Part shown: positions 1 through 11,280 of the stretch, piece after piece
Position numbering within the stretch: the first letter of the stretch is position 1
Layout of the letters: the number at the start of each line of letters is the position of its first letter
Source: Methyloceanibacter stevinii
Lineage (GTDB): Bacteria > Pseudomonadota > Alphaproteobacteria > Rhizobiales > Methyloligellaceae
Direction of reading: 5' to 3'
Length of the DNA: 64,000 nt
Assembly: GCF_001723355.1 (NCBI RefSeq)
Contig: NZ_LPWE01000010.1
Coordinates: forward strand, 124,001 to 188,000
Program-made: the position numbers and the translations under genes
The notes under the pieces: model-generated
Seen by the model: only the letters and a program-made list of their open reading frames with translations
Database searches by the model: none
What the model was told of the DNA's origin: nothing

Positions 1-62
1 GCTACCGCAAGGGAATTTCTGCATTCGCAGACACACACGGATTGGATACGGAACAAGAATGA
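1..62 (+). CDS. 3' end of an upstream gene (partial), probably the ylxR-like member of the nusA-infB operon
   Basis: The third frame is open from the window edge and ends in TGA at 60-62. Its last 19 codons overlap the infB ATG (59-61) in an ATGA junction, the usual mark of translational coupling. In alphaproteobacteria the gene before infB is normally the small RNA-binding protein YlxR (DUF448), preceded by nusA. Only 19 residues are visible, too few to recognise the family, so the identity is inferred from position alone. The other two frames are also open here, so this could be non-coding. Confidence 0.35.
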   Translation, partial: YRKGISAFADTHGLDTEQE

Positions 63-2566
63 GCGAGACCAACGAGACTGAAGGCAAGAGCGGCGGGCGC
101 AAGATGACGCTTAATTTGCGCCGAACGGTGGAGTCGGGCCATGTGCGCCAGAGCTTCAGCCATGGGCGCTCCAAGTCCGTCCTGGTCGAGAAGAAAAAGC
201 GCCGGTCCATCGGATCTGGCGGCGCGGCCGACGAGGCCAAAGAGAAGCCGCAGGCCAAGTCCGCCGCAAAAGAGGCGCCTGCGAGAGAGCCTGCACCCAA
301 GCCGGCAGCCAGCAAGCAGCGCCGTTCCGGCGCGTCTGAAACAGCTCTCCGAAGAGGAGAAGGGCGCGCGCGCCAAGGCGCTTGCCGACGCCCGGGTCCG
401 CGACGCCGAAGAGCGCGAGCGGGCCAAGGAGGATGCTGCCAAAGAGGCCGCCCTCGCCGAGCAGCGCGCCAAGGAGGCCGCAGAGGCCGAGGCACGCGAA
501 CGCGAAGAAGCGGCCCAAAAGGCCGCCGAGGCGGAAGCCGAGGCCAAGGCGAAGCCCAAGGCTGCGCCGAGCGCCGAGGCGCCGCGCCGGCCGATGGAGC
601 CCGATCAGGAGGGCCCGAAGCGCCAGCCGATGCCCGGCATAAGAAAGCCACGCCGACACCGCGCCGTGGCGAAGAGCGCCGCGTTCGCGGACGCCTCACG
701 ATTACCAACGCACTCGACGAAGAGCAGCGGCAGCGGAGCCTTGCCTCGCTGAAGCGCCATCGCGAACGGCAGAAGAAGCAGGGAACCGGACCTCAGACGG
801 GCCAGAAGATCGCCCGTGAAGTGACGATTCCCGATGTCATCACGATCCAGGAACTCGCCAACCGCATGGCCGAGCGCGGCGTCGAAATCATCAAATACCT
901 GATGAAGGACGGCGCGATGCACAAGATCACCGACGTGATCGATTCCGATACCGCGCAGCTCATCGCCGAAGAGTTCGGCCACACCGTGCGCCGCGTGTCG
1001 GAAGCCGACGTGGAAGAAGGCTTTATCGGCGAAAAGGACAACGAAGAGGATCTCGTCCCGCGCGCGCCCGTGGTGACCATCATGGGCCATGTGGACCACG
1101 GCAAGACCTCGCTTCTGGACGCCGTCCGGGCCGCCAATGTGGTCAGTCAGGAAGCCGGCGGAATCACTCAGCATATCGGTGCCTATCAGGTCACCATTCC
1201 GTCGGGTCAGAAGATCACCTTCATCGACACGCCGGGTCACGCGGCCTTCACCGCCATGCGTGCGCGCGGCGCCAAGGTCACGGACATCGTCATTCTGGTG
1301 GTGGCCGCCGATGACGGCGTGAAGCCCCAGACCATCGAGGCGATCAATCACGCCAAGGCGGCTGAGGTGCCGATCATCATCGCCATCAACAAGATCGACA
1401 AGCCGGGCGCCGACCCGCAGCGGGTCCGCACGGAACTGCTGAGCCACGAGATCGTGGTGGAAAGCATGGGCGGCGACACGCTCGAGATCGAGGTTTCGGC
1501 GCTCAAGAGAACCAATCTCGACGCGCTGCTGGAAGCGGTCGTGCTGCAGGCGGAAGTCCTGGAGCTCAAGGCCAATCCCGACCGCCCCGCCGATGGCGTG
1601 GTCGTCGAAGCCAAGCTCGAGCGCGGGCGCGGTCCCGTCGGCACGGCCTTGGTTCAGCGCGGCACGCTCCGGCTCGGCGACATCATCGTCGCGGGTTCCG
1701 CCTGGGGCCGTGTCCGCGCCCTGATCAACGATGTTGGCGAGCACACGAAGGAAGCCGGTCCGTCCGTTCCGGTCGAGGTTCTGGGCTTCGACACGGCGCC
1801 GGAAGCCGGCGATCAGTTCGCCGTCGTCGAGAACGAGGCGCGGGCCCGCGAGATCACCGAATACCGTGAGCGCGAGCGCCGCAAGACGCTTGCCGTCGCC
1901 GGTCAGCGCGGCAGCCTTGAGCAGATGATGAATCAGCTCAAGGAAGATGGGATCAAGGAATTCCCGCTCGTCATCAAGGGCGACGTGCAGGGCTCGGTCG
2001 AAGCAATCAATGCGGCGCTCAGCCAGCTCGGCGACGACGAGGTCCGGGCCCGTCTCGTCCATGTCGGCGTCGGTGGCATCACCGAGTCCGATATCTCCTT
2101 GGCCTCTACATCGGGTGCCGTGGTGCTGGGCTTCAACGTGCGCGCCAATGCGCAGGCCCGCGCGGCCGCCGAGCGCGACGGCGTGGAAGTCCGTTACTAC
2201 GCGGTGATCTACGACCTCGTCGACGATATGCGCCAGGCCATGTCGGGCCTTCTTTCGCCGACACGGCGCGAGACCTTCCTCGGCAATGCCGAGATCCTGG
2301 AAGTGTTCAACATTTCCAAGGTCGGCAAGGTGGCGGGCTGCCGCGTCACCGAGGGCAAGGTCGAGCGCGGTGCTCATGTCCGCCTGATCCGCGACAACGT
2401 CGTCATTCACGAAGGCGAACTCTCCACGCTCAAGCGCTTCAAGGACGAGGTCAAAGAGGTCGTGGCCGGCCAGGAATGCGGCATGGCGTTCGAGGGCTAT
2501 CAGGACATGCGCGAGGGCGACGTGATCGAGTGCTTCCAGGTGGAGCACGTCCAGCGCACGCTCTAG
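59..2566 (+). CDS. infB: Translation initiation factor IF-2 (with a compensated frame slip in the N-terminal linker)
   Basis: GTPase that places initiator fMet-tRNA on the 30S subunit and promotes subunit joining. The frame reads 835 residues. The start has the usual alphaproteobacterial IF-2 opening ([20 protein letters not shown] at about residue 16). An IF2_N segment with [15 protein letters not shown] lies near residues 260-330, G1 GHVDHGKTS at 343, G3 DTPGH at 390 and G4 NKID at 444, followed by domains II-IV to the C-terminus. Between about 330 and 625 the open frame reads as Arg/Gly nonsense. The +1 frame over the same bases gives the normal charged linker ([20 protein letters not shown], then Ala/Glu/Lys heptads). 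So there is one extra base near 320-335 and one missing base near 610-640. Length and all catalytic motifs are otherwise normal. First complete gene of the infB-rbfA-truB-rpsO-pnp cluster. Confidence 0.97.
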   Translation: MSETNETEGKSGGRKMTLNLRRTVESGHVRQSFSHGRSKSVLVEKKKRRSIGSGGAADEAKEKPQAKSAAKEAPAREPAPKPAASKQRRSGASETALRRGEGRARQGACRRPGPRRRRARAGQGGCCQRGRPRRAARQGGRRGRGTRTRRSGPKGRRGGSRGQGEAQGCAERRGAAPADGARSGGPEAPADARHKKATPTPRRGEERRVRGRLTITNALDEEQRQRSLASLKRHRERQKKQGTGPQTGQKIAREVTIPDVITIQELANRMAERGVEIIKYLMKDGAMHKITDVIDSDTAQLIAEEFGHTVRRVSEADVEEGFIGEKDNEEDLVPRAPVVTIMGHVDHGKTSLLDAVRAANVVSQEAGGITQHIGAYQVTIPSGQKITFIDTPGHAAFTAMRARGAKVTDIVILVVAADDGVKPQTIEAINHAKAAEVPIIIAINKIDKPGADPQRVRTELLSHEIVVESMGGDTLEIEVSALKRTNLDALLEAVVLQAEVLELKANPDRPADGVVVEAKLERGRGPVGTALVQRGTLRLGDIIVAGSAWGRVRALINDVGEHTKEAGPSVPVEVLGFDTAPEAGDQFAVVENEARAREITEYRERERRKTLAVAGQRGSLEQMMNQLKEDGIKEFPLVIKGDVQGSVEAINAALSQLGDDEVRARLVHVGVGGITESDISLASTSGAVVLGFNVRANAQARAAAERDGVEVRYYAVIYDLVDDMRQAMSGLLSPTRRETFLGNAEILEVFNISKVGKVAGCRVTEGKVERGAHVRLIRDNVVIHEGELSTLKRFKDEVKEVVAGQECGMAFEGYQDMREGDVIECFQVEHVQRTL

Positions 2567-2630
2567 CCGCGGCGCTTTGAGCCACTCCTGCCTGGGCGCA
2601 ACCGAAACACGGATTCGACGAGACCGACCG

Positions 2631-3047
2631 ATGGCATCGCGAGACAAAGGCGCGCGCGCGCTAAGCCAGCGCCAGTTGAAGGTGGGCGAACTCGTCCGCC
2701 ACGCGCTTGCGGAGATTTTCGCACGCGGCGAGGTGCTGGATGACGTGATCGCGCGCCATTCCCTGACCGTTCCGGAAGTGCGCATGTCGCCCGACCTCAA
2801 GGTGGCGACCTGCTATGTCATGCCGCTTGGCGGCGGCGAAGCCGGCGATGTCGTCAAGCATCTGGAGCAGCACAAGCGCTTCCTGCGCGGCGAGGTCGCG
2901 AAACGGGTCGACCTCCGCTACATGCCGGAACTGCGGTTCCGGATAGACACCTCGTTCGAGGCCTCATCGCGGATCGACGAGCTTCTGGCCTCTCCCCAAG
3001 TGGCCCGCGACGTGGGGCGCGACGCGCCACGTGACCTCGACGACTAG
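2631..3047 (+). CDS. rbfA: 30S ribosome-binding factor A
   Basis: Small KH-fold protein that binds the 30S subunit during late 16S rRNA maturation and cold adaptation. The 138-residue product opens with the family's RxLSQRQLKVGELVRHALAEI helix and contains the VRMSPDLKVATCYV strand and the C-terminal FRIDTSFEASSRIDELL motif. I chose ATG 2631 because the conserved region starts about 12 residues later. An in-frame TTG at 2577 would add 18 residues unlike the family. It lies 64 bases after infB and 24 bases before truB, so it is almost certainly cotranscribed with them. Confidence 0.95.
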   Translation: MASRDKGARALSQRQLKVGELVRHALAEIFARGEVLDDVIARHSLTVPEVRMSPDLKVATCYVMPLGGGEAGDVVKHLEQHKRFLRGEVAKRVDLRYMPELRFRIDTSFEASSRIDELLASPQVARDVGRDAPRDLDD

Positions 3048-3071
3048 CAAGAACGCGTAGAGGGTGATCCC

Positions 3072-3992
3072 ATGGGACGGCGGCGGAAGGGCCAAGCGGT
3101 CAGTGGCTGGCTTATTCTGGACAAGCCGGAGGGCCTGACCTCGACGAAGGCGGTGGGACGGACGCGCTGGCTCTTCGATGCGCAAAAGGCCGGTCACGCC
3201 GGAACGCTCGATCCTTTGGCAACGGGCGTCTTGCCGGTCGCTTTCGGTGAAGCCACAAAGACCGTCCCTTTTGCGGTGGACGGCGCCAAAACCTACCGCT
3301 TCACGGTCCGCTTCGGGGCCGAAACAGACACGGACGATACCGAAGGGACGGTGACCGCAAGCAGCGGGATGCGCCCCTCCCGTGCCGCCATCGAAGCCGC
3401 GCTGACCCAATTCATCGGCGATATCGAGCAGGTTCCGCCCCGCTTCTCGGCGCTGAAGGTCGACGGCGCGCGTGCCTACGATCTGGCGCGCGACCAAGAG
3501 GAATTCGAGCTGGCACCCCGGACGGTCACGATCGACCGTCTGACGCTGGTGGAGCAGCCGGACCCGGACCATTGCGTCCTGGAGGCCGATTGCGGCAAGG
3601 GCACCTATGTCCGGGCGCTGGCGCGGGATCTCGGCCGGGCCCTTGGGTGCCTGGGACATATCTCGGCCCTGCGGCGAACACGGGTCGGCGGCTTCACCGT
3701 CGACCAGGCGGTCACTCTCGAAGCGGTGGAGCAGGCCGCGGAGGAGGGCCGGGAGGCGCTCCTGGCCCTCCTGCAGCCCGTCGAGACGGCGCTTACCGAC
3801 CTGCCCGCACTGCCCGTCAGCCCTGCGGATGCCGCCAATATTCGCCTGGGGCGCGCAGTTCTGCTGCGGGGGCGGGATGCGCCGATCATGGCCGGTGCCG
3901 CCTATGCGGTATCAAGGGGGGCTCCCGTCGCCATCGGCGAGGTCGCCCAAGGGGAATTCCACCCCTCCAGGGTCTTTGTTCTGCCCGAATAG
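3072..3992 (+). CDS. truB: tRNA pseudouridine(55) synthase
   Basis: Converts U55 of the T-loop to pseudouridine in nearly all tRNAs. The 306-residue protein has the diagnostic catalytic loop [16 protein letters not shown] with the nucleophilic Asp at residue 48, the KxYxFTVRFG strand, the [20 protein letters not shown] motif and the [15 protein letters not shown] segment, all in the TruB order. The C-terminal region is a short PUA-like extension, as in alphaproteobacterial TruB. It sits between rbfA and rpsO in the conserved order. Confidence 0.97.
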   Translation: MGRRRKGQAVSGWLILDKPEGLTSTKAVGRTRWLFDAQKAGHAGTLDPLATGVLPVAFGEATKTVPFAVDGAKTYRFTVRFGAETDTDDTEGTVTASSGMRPSRAAIEAALTQFIGDIEQVPPRFSALKVDGARAYDLARDQEEFELAPRTVTIDRLTLVEQPDPDHCVLEADCGKGTYVRALARDLGRALGCLGHISALRRTRVGGFTVDQAVTLEAVEQAAEEGREALLALLQPVETALTDLPALPVSPADAANIRLGRAVLLRGRDAPIMAGAAYAVSRGAPVAIGEVAQGEFHPSRVFVLPE

Positions 3993-4155
3993 CCCCCCAA
4001 ATAGCACTGGCCTCGGGGACGATTATCCCTATAGTGCAGCGGTTGCTTGGGGGCCCTCGCGATTTTCGCAGCCTTGCCCCGCAATCAGATCCGACCGCGC
4101 TGGACGACATCCCGGCCCGGCCTTGTCAAACACCTCAATTAGTAAGGAGAACCCG

Positions 4156-4425
4156 ATGTCGATTAGTGCTGAACGCAAGCAAGAGCTTATTCAGGAATAC
4201 GCGACGAAGGCAGACGATACCGGATCCCCGGAAGTCCAGGTCGCCATTCTCACCGAGCGCATCAGCAACCTCACCGAGCACTTCAAGACGCACGGTAAGG
4301 ACAACCATTCGCGTCGCGGGCTGTTGAAAATGGTCAGCCAGCGCCGCCGCCTGCTCGACTACGTGAAAGCGTCAGACGAAGAACGGTACAAGAAGCTCAT
4401 CGGCCGGCTCGGAATTCGCCGGTAG
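4156..4425 (+). CDS. rpsO: 30S ribosomal protein S15
   Basis: Primary 16S rRNA-binding protein of the 30S platform. It has 89 residues, the normal length, with the family motifs [14 protein letters not shown] near residue 23, [16 protein letters not shown] near 41 and [11 protein letters not shown] near 60. ATG 4156 is preceded by a strong ribosome-binding site, AAGGAGA at 4144-4150. A reading extending upstream into truB is only an open frame. The 163-base gap after truB may hold its own leader. S15 is known in other bacteria to repress its own translation, but I do not see the structure clearly here. Confidence 0.98.
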   Translation: MSISAERKQELIQEYATKADDTGSPEVQVAILTERISNLTEHFKTHGKDNHSRRGLLKMVSQRRRLLDYVKASDEERYKKLIGRLGIRR

Positions 4426-4434
4426 CATCCTCGC

Positions 4435-4452
4435 CGCATGCCGCGGCGTGCG
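4435..4452 (+). other. Hairpin in the rpsO-pnp intercistronic region
   Basis: Seven paired bases (one G-U) close a CGCG tetraloop directly after the rpsO stop codon and about 90 bases before pnp. In E. coli a stem-loop in the same position is cut by RNase III, and PNPase then autoregulates its own mRNA. No T-run follows, so it is not an obvious terminator. The regulatory role is inferred from position only. Confidence 0.35.
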
Positions 4453-4541
4453 TGGGAGCTTCCACATTTATGCACGGGCTCGTCCCATCGCCACCGGGCG
4501 GCGGGACGGCCTATTCTTTCCCTACCGAATGGGACACACAC

Positions 4542-6662
<2,121 letters not shown>

Positions 6663-6704
6663 GCCAGACGCGCCGCCGGTATCGCATCGGCATCCAGATA
6701 TGCG

Positions 6705-6735
6705 AAAGGGGCGCTTCGGCGCCCCTTTTATTTTG
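6705..6735 (+). terminator. Rho-independent terminator of the infB-pnp operon
   Basis: A perfect 10-bp stem (6705-6714 with 6719-6728) with a TTCG tetraloop is followed by a T-rich tail. It lies 42 bases after the pnp stop. This is the clearest intrinsic terminator in the window and ends the ribosome/RNA-processing operon. Confidence 0.93.
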
Positions 6736-6775
6736 CGTCTCGTTCAGTGTGAGGCCTGGCCGCGGGCTGGCCGCG

Positions 6776-6988
6776 CTAGTCCTTCGGCACGCCCGGGACT
6801 TTGGCATCCTTGGCGCAGCGCGTTCCGATGACCGTGTACTTGTTGTTCTCACTTTGCCAGTCGTAGGCCTTGCCGTGGCTTTCGCGGATGCACGAAACCG
6901 CGTCCTCGAATTGCGTATCGGGCATCTTGTACTCGCGGCAATCCTCGCCTGTGGCGGCAAGGCAAACCATCACGATAATTTCGAACAT
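6776..6988 (-). CDS. Small cysteine-containing protein of unknown function
   Basis: A 70-residue product with a hydrophobic N-terminus (MFEIIVMVCLAATG), four Cys (9, 17, 33, 58) and the segment FEDAVSCIRESHGKAYDWQS. The Cys spacing and the short hydrophobic start suggest a small exported or periplasmic protein with disulfides, but the hydrophobic stretch is short for a signal peptide. It lies 9 bases downstream of the fabI stop on the same strand, so it may be cotranscribed. I do not recognise a family. Similar short Cys proteins are common in Hyphomicrobiales. Confidence 0.6.
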   Translation of the reverse strand: MFEIIVMVCLAATGEDCREYKMPDTQFEDAVSCIRESHGKAYDWQSENNKYTVIGTRCAKDAKVPGVPKD

Positions 6989-6997
6989 GGCTACTCC

Positions 6998-7912
6998 CTA
7001 GCGATCCATACGCAGCGGCAAAGCTGTCGGTTGACTATTGCGCGGCTTCCCGCGGCGCGCCTTGGCCATCGCGTTGCCGATTTCCTCAGCGCGCTCGATC
7101 TCCTTCAGCGACTCGAGGTCGGGCATAAAGGTCGTTGCGTAACCGCAATCGACGAAATGCACCTCGCCCGTGACCGCGCCGGAAAGATCGGACAGGAGAT
7201 ACAGCGCGGAGCCGCCGACCTCGTCGAGCGTCGGCGAGCGGCGCATGGGCGCATGCTGCTGCTGGTAGTGGAGCAGGGTCCTCGCATCGGAAATACCCGC
7301 GCCCGCCAGCGTCCGCATGGGTCCTGCTGACAGCGCGTTCACGCGGATGCCTTGCGGCCCGAGATCGGACGCCAGATAGCGCACCGACGCTTCCAGGGCC
7401 GCCTTGGCGACGCCCATGACGTTGTAGCAGGGCACGACGCGCGTCGAGCCGCCATAGGTCAGTGTCAGCAGCGAGCCGCCTTCGTTCATGATGTCAGAGG
7501 CGCGCTTGCAGATCTCCGTGAAGGAAAAGCAGGAGATGACCATCGTGTGCTCGAAGTTCTTCCGCGTCGTGTCGCAGTAGCGGCCCTTGAGCTCGGTCCG
7601 GTCGGAGAAGGCCAGCGCGTGAACGACAAAGTCCAGCTTGCCCCACTTTTTCCGGATCACGTCGAGCATGCGGTCGACGCTATCCAAATCCTCGACGTCG
7701 ACTTCTTCGATGATCTCCGCGCCGATAGATTCGGCCAGGGGTACCGCGCGCCGGCCAAAGGCGCCGCCCTGATAGCTGAACGCCAACTCGGCGCCCTGTC
7801 CGTGCAGCACGCGGGCAATGCCCCAAGCGATCGATCGATCGTTGGCGACGCCCATCACCAAGCCGCGCTTGCCCGCCATCAGCGGTCCAGGTTCTGCAAT
7901 ATCTTTCGTCAT
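6998..7912 (-). CDS. fabI: Enoyl-[acyl-carrier-protein] reductase [NADH]
   Basis: Catalyses the last step of each fatty-acid elongation cycle and is the triclosan/isoniazid-class target. SDR-fold protein with the FabI-type cofactor loop GLVMGVANDRSIAWGIA, the HALAFSDR...LKGRY segment and the Tyr163-x6-Lys170 catalytic pair (YNVMGVAK). The C-terminal tail after FMPDLESL is about 30 residues longer than in E. coli. ATG 7912 is taken as the start; an in-frame TTG at 7930 is possible. It lies 46 bases downstream of fabB in the fabA-fabB-fabI cluster. Confidence 0.96.
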   Translation of the reverse strand: MTKDIAEPGPLMAGKRGLVMGVANDRSIAWGIARVLHGQGAELAFSYQGGAFGRRAVPLAESIGAEIIEEVDVEDLDSVDRMLDVIRKKWGKLDFVVHALAFSDRTELKGRYCDTTRKNFEHTMVISCFSFTEICKRASDIMNEGGSLLTLTYGGSTRVVPCYNVMGVAKAALEASVRYLASDLGPQGIRVNALSAGPMRTLAGAGISDARTLLHYQQQHAPMRRSPTLDEVGGSALYLLSDLSGAVTGEVHFVDCGYATTFMPDLESLKEIERAEEIGNAMAKARRGKPRNSQPTALPLRMDR

Positions 7913-7958
7913 CGTGCTTACTCTGCTCAAAGTTGCCTAAAGTCTCGTTCCGTCGGCC

Positions 7959-9179
7959 TCAGCCAGCCAACCGGCGGAAAACGAGGGAGGCGTTCGTGCC
8001 CCCAAAACCAAAACTGTTGGACATTACCGTGTTCATCACAATGCCGTCCTGACGTTCACGGACAATTGGGACGTCCGCAACCTCCGGGTCAAGGTTTTCG
8101 ATATTCGCGGATTCGCAGATGAAGCCGTTCTTCATCATCAGCAACGAATAGATCGCCTCGTGCGCCCCAGCCGCGCCGAGCGAGTGGCCCGTCAGCGATT
8201 TGGTGGCGCTGATCGGCGGACAGTCCTTGCCGAACACGTCGCGAATGGCCTGGATCTCCAAGACGTCGCCCTGTGGCGTGGATGTCGCATGCGGATTGAT
8301 GTAGTCGACCTTGTCACCGCCGAGGCCCTGCATGGCCATCCGCATACAGCGCACCGCGCCCTCGCCCGACGGCAGCACCATGTCGTGGCCATCCGACGTC
8401 GCGCCATAGCCGACAAGCTCCGCATAGATCTTCGCGCCGCGCGCCTTGGCATGCTCCAGCTCCTCGAGGCACAAGCACGCCGGCGCGCCGGCGATCACGA
8501 AACCGTCGCGCGCCGCGTCATACGCGCGGCTGGCTTTTTCCGGCTGGTCGTTGAAGTCCGACGACATCGCGTTCATTGCATCAAACAGAACCGACAGCGT
8601 CCAATCGAGCTCCTCGCCCCCGCCCGCGAAGACAACGTCCTGCTTGCCGAGCTGGATCAGCTCGGCTGCGTTGCCGATGCAGTGCGCGCTCGTGGAGCAG
8701 GCCGACGAAATGGAATAGCTCACGCCCTTGATGTGATAGGGCGTCGACAACGTGGCCGAATTCGTCGAGCTCATGGATTTGGGGACCTCGAACGGTCCGA
8801 CCTTTTTCGGCCCGCGCTCGCGCGTCGTATCGGCGGCCTGGACGATGGCCCGGGTCGAGGGGCCGCCAGAGCCCATGATCAGCCCGGTGCGCTCGTTGGA
8901 GATGTCGCTCTCCTCCAGCCCCGCATCCTGGATGGCCTGTTCCATGGCCACGTAGTTCCAGCCCGCGCCCGCGCCCATGAAGCGGCGAACCTTCCGGTCG
9001 ATCGCACCCTCCCATTCGAGCGACGGAGCGCCATGAACCTGGCAGCGGAATCCGAGTTCGGCGTATTTGTCGGCCTTGACGATGCCGGACTTCGCCTCCC
9101 GGAGAGAGGCCACGACTTCCTGAGCGTTGTTTCCGATCGAGGAAACGATGCCCATGCCGGTTACGACCACGCGTTTCAT
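7959..9179 (-). CDS. fabB: 3-oxoacyl-[acyl-carrier-protein] synthase I (KAS I)
   Basis: Condensing enzyme needed for elongation of unsaturated fatty acids. It has 406 residues. The thiolase-fold Cys-His-His triad is visible: Cys161 in [10 protein letters not shown], His297 in [12 protein letters not shown] and His332 in [14 protein letters not shown], with Lys327 before it. Its position directly after fabA supports KAS I (FabB) over FabF, because fabA-fabB pairs make the anaerobic unsaturated pathway. Confidence 0.97.
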   Translation of the reverse strand: MKRVVVTGMGIVSSIGNNAQEVVASLREAKSGIVKADKYAELGFRCQVHGAPSLEWEGAIDRKVRRFMGAGAGWNYVAMEQAIQDAGLEESDISNERTGLIMGSGGPSTRAIVQAADTTRERGPKKVGPFEVPKSMSSTNSATLSTPYHIKGVSYSISSACSTSAHCIGNAAELIQLGKQDVVFAGGGEELDWTLSVLFDAMNAMSSDFNDQPEKASRAYDAARDGFVIAGAPACLCLEELEHAKARGAKIYAELVGYGATSDGHDMVLPSGEGAVRCMRMAMQGLGGDKVDYINPHATSTPQGDVLEIQAIRDVFGKDCPPISATKSLTGHSLGAAGAHEAIYSLLMMKNGFICESANIENLDPEVADVPIVRERQDGIVMNTVMSNSFGFGGTNASLVFRRLAG

Positions 9180-9218
9180 TGGCTCAACGTCCTTGCGGCC
9201 TGTGCCGCGACATAGCGT

Positions 9219-9767
9219 CTATGCACCGGCGGGTGCGGCCTCTTCCGCCTGGAACAGCCCGACCCTGAGGTCCTTGGCCGTGTAAATCGTCTCGCCGTCG
9301 GCCTTGAGCAAGCCATCGCCGGTCCCAAGGGTGAACTTGCGGCTGATGACCCGCTGCACGTCGACGACATATTCGAGCTTTTTGACCGTCGGCACCACCA
9401 TGCCAGAGAACTTCACCTCGCCAACCCCGAGCGCCCGCCCTTTGCCGGCTGCGCCCGTGCAGCCGAGGAAGAACCCGAGCATCTGCCAGAGTGCGTCCAG
9501 ACCAAGGCAGCCGGGCATAACCGGATCGCCCTGGAAGTGACAGGCGAAGAACCACAGATCGGGCTTCACGTCCAATTCCGCCACGATCCGGCCGCGGCCA
9601 AATTCGCCGCCAGCCGGCTCCAGCAGCGGAATCCGGTCGAACATCAACATGGGCGGCAGGGGCAACTGCGCATTGCCAGGGCCGAACAGCTCGCCCCGGC
9701 CGCACGCAAGCAGATCCTCATAGTCGAAGCTGGACTGCCGTTCCGCCAGTGGTTCTTGCACGCTCAT
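9219..9767 (-). CDS. fabA: 3-hydroxydecanoyl-ACP dehydratase/isomerase
   Basis: Hot-dog-fold enzyme that dehydrates 3-hydroxydecanoyl-ACP and isomerises trans-2 to cis-3-decenoyl-ACP, the branch point for unsaturated fatty acids. The active-site pair is His77 ([15 protein letters not shown]) and Asp91 (LGLDALWQ). ATG 9767 gives 182 residues and has AAGGA seven bases upstream. An ATG at 9794 would add nine residues without a better ribosome-binding site. First gene of the fabA-fabB-fabI cluster, divergent from irr. Confidence 0.96.
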   Translation of the reverse strand: MSVQEPLAERQSSFDYEDLLACGRGELFGPGNAQLPLPPMLMFDRIPLLEPAGGEFGRGRIVAELDVKPDLWFFACHFQGDPVMPGCLGLDALWQMLGFFLGCTGAAGKGRALGVGEVKFSGMVVPTVKKLEYVVDVQRVISRKFTLGTGDGLLKADGETIYTAKDLRVGLFQAEEAAPAGA

Positions 9768-9882
9768 TTGTCCTTCGTTGGAAATGTGGTCCATTCGGTG
9801 GGCAGGTTTCCTAACACATGCCCGGGCCCACCAAAACCCCGCCTGACAACGCCCGGCCCAGGGCGTCTTTTGGCGCCGTTAA

Positions 9883-10431
9883 ATGACGCAGGTCAAGGTA
9901 CCAAAACGTGCGCCAGGACATAGCATTGCGGTCGCCGTGGGTTCCCACTATATTCCCAGCTTCAATGACTTATTCGAACGAGACGATGACAGAGATCACG
10001 ACCGCAGACGATCCCAAGATGCTCCGGCCGGCGACGCAGCAAGGCTGCTGCGCGGTGCCGGGCTTCGGCCCACGCGTCAGCGTCTCGCCCTCGCCCGCCT
10101 GCTCTTCGCCGAAGGCGACCGGCACGTGACGGCCCGACGCCTGCACGAGGAAGCCGTCGCTTCACAGGTCCCTGTCTCGCTGGCGACCGTTTACAACACG
10201 CTCCACCAGTTCACCGAGGCTGGCCTGTTGCGCGCCGTGGCCGTGGAAGGCGCGAAGACGTATTTCGACACCAACACGTCCAACCATTTCCACTTCTTCT
10301 GCGAGGACAGCGCGGACCTGCTCGATATCGACACGAGCGCGATCCGCATCGAAGGGCTGCCCCAAGCGCCTGACGGCAAGGTGATCTCGCGGGTGGACGT
10401 GCTGGTCCGTCTCGTCGACAAGGACGGCTAG
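9883..10431 (+). CDS. irr: Iron response regulator Irr, Fur family (N-terminus uncertain, probable frame slip)
   Basis: Haem-responsive Fur-family regulator of iron and haem genes in Rhizobiales. The conserved body runs from GLRPTRQRLALARLLFAEGD through PVSLATVYNTLHQFTEAGLL to the His-rich NHFHFFCED segment and ISRVDVLVRL. The intact frame begins at ATG 9883, giving a long unusual leader. A better N-terminus (MTEITTADDPKMLRP from ATG 9986, or 9965) lies in the next frame and would join DAARLLRGAGLRPTRQ if one base were missing near 10025-10030. The N-terminal haem regulatory motif GCPWHD of Bradyrhizobium Irr is not seen, as in Rhizobium-type Irr. Divergent from fabA. Confidence 0.9.
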   Translation: MTQVKVPKRAPGHSIAVAVGSHYIPSFNDLFERDDDRDHDRRRSQDAPAGDAARLLRGAGLRPTRQRLALARLLFAEGDRHVTARRLHEEAVASQVPVSLATVYNTLHQFTEAGLLRAVAVEGAKTYFDTNTSNHFHFFCEDSADLLDIDTSAIRIEGLPQAPDGKVISRVDVLVRLVDKDG

Positions 10432-10480
10432 ACCTCTCTTCTAGAGGCCTGCGATCTTGCCGGCGCCAGCGGACGTCGCG

Positions 10481-11062
10481 CTACTCGAACTTCTCATCCC
10501 GATACACGCCCCACAGCTTCTCCTGCTGCACGTAGCCGGAATAGTTACCGATGGACAGCTCGCACCAGGAGCCGTCGCATTCGACGAGGTCGCCCAAGAC
10601 CCCCGGTTGAAGCTGCGCGACGACGCCTGACCCGGCGGACCGGCTGCTGTGAAGCGGGATCGAAACCGGGGCCTGCTGACTCTTGCTCCAAGGGCTGACG
10701 AGGACGGTACGCCGTCCACTGAGGAGGCTGTGGAAGACCCAGCCGTCGGCGCCTTCGCTGTCCCGGACCCGGCGCCAGTTCTCGAACTCGGCGATAACCT
10801 CCACCGGAAGACCGGCCCGCGAGAATACCCAGACGATCGACTGATCGGTGCTGGGACCGCGCCGGACATTGACCTTGTCGGATTTGAGGCTGACGAAGCG
10901 CGGCACGCGCAGGCCCGAGCTCTTGCCGTTCGCGGCTATGGGGACGACGACCTCCGCCGCGGCGACCGGCGAGGAAGACCCGTGCAGAACCAGCCCCGCC
11001 AGAAGAGCGCCTCCAGCCAGTGCCAGCGCCGTTCCCAGCCGTGCAGTCCTGCGATTGCCCAT
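10481..11062 (-). CDS. Exported SH3-domain protein
   Basis: A 193-residue protein with a signal peptide (GTALALAGGALLAGLVLHG, about residues 11-29), then two bacterial SH3 repeats. The first is marked by DKVNVRRGPSTDQSIVWVFSR and DGWVFHSLLSG, the second by GVVAQLQPGVLGDLVECDGS and YSGYVQQEKLWG. Proteins of this type sit in the periplasm and are thought to bind peptidoglycan or peptides; the substrate is unknown. ATG 11062 is preceded by GAGGGG, whereas the frame upstream lacks a ribosome-binding site. Often found next to irr and the hydroxyacid dehydrogenase in Rhizobiales. Confidence 0.88.
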   Translation of the reverse strand: MGNRRTARLGTALALAGGALLAGLVLHGSSSPVAAAEVVVPIAANGKSSGLRVPRFVSLKSDKVNVRRGPSTDQSIVWVFSRAGLPVEVIAEFENWRRVRDSEGADGWVFHSLLSGRRTVLVSPWSKSQQAPVSIPLHSSRSAGSGVVAQLQPGVLGDLVECDGSWCELSIGNYSGYVQQEKLWGVYRDEKFE

Positions 11063-11280
11063 CAATTCACCCCTCAGAAACCGAATCTTACCTTCTGAAT
11101 GGCGGAGAAAAGTGAACGGATCGTGGCTCCGCAGGCCAGAGGGGCCATCTTGGGGGCCCGTGCGGCACAGTTGGGCCAAGTTGACGCTTTATCTCTCGGA
11201 GTCGCTTCTGTTAGACAGGGCGCAGAATTCTACGAAAACTAGGGCTCGGGACCGCCCAGCCTTCTGACGGGACATGACTT

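Noticed and set aside
605-2800. 731-codon open frame opposite infB and rbfA
   Set aside because: Antisense shadow of a high-GC gene; repetitive Asp/Gly/His/Leu composition, no motif, no ribosome-binding site.
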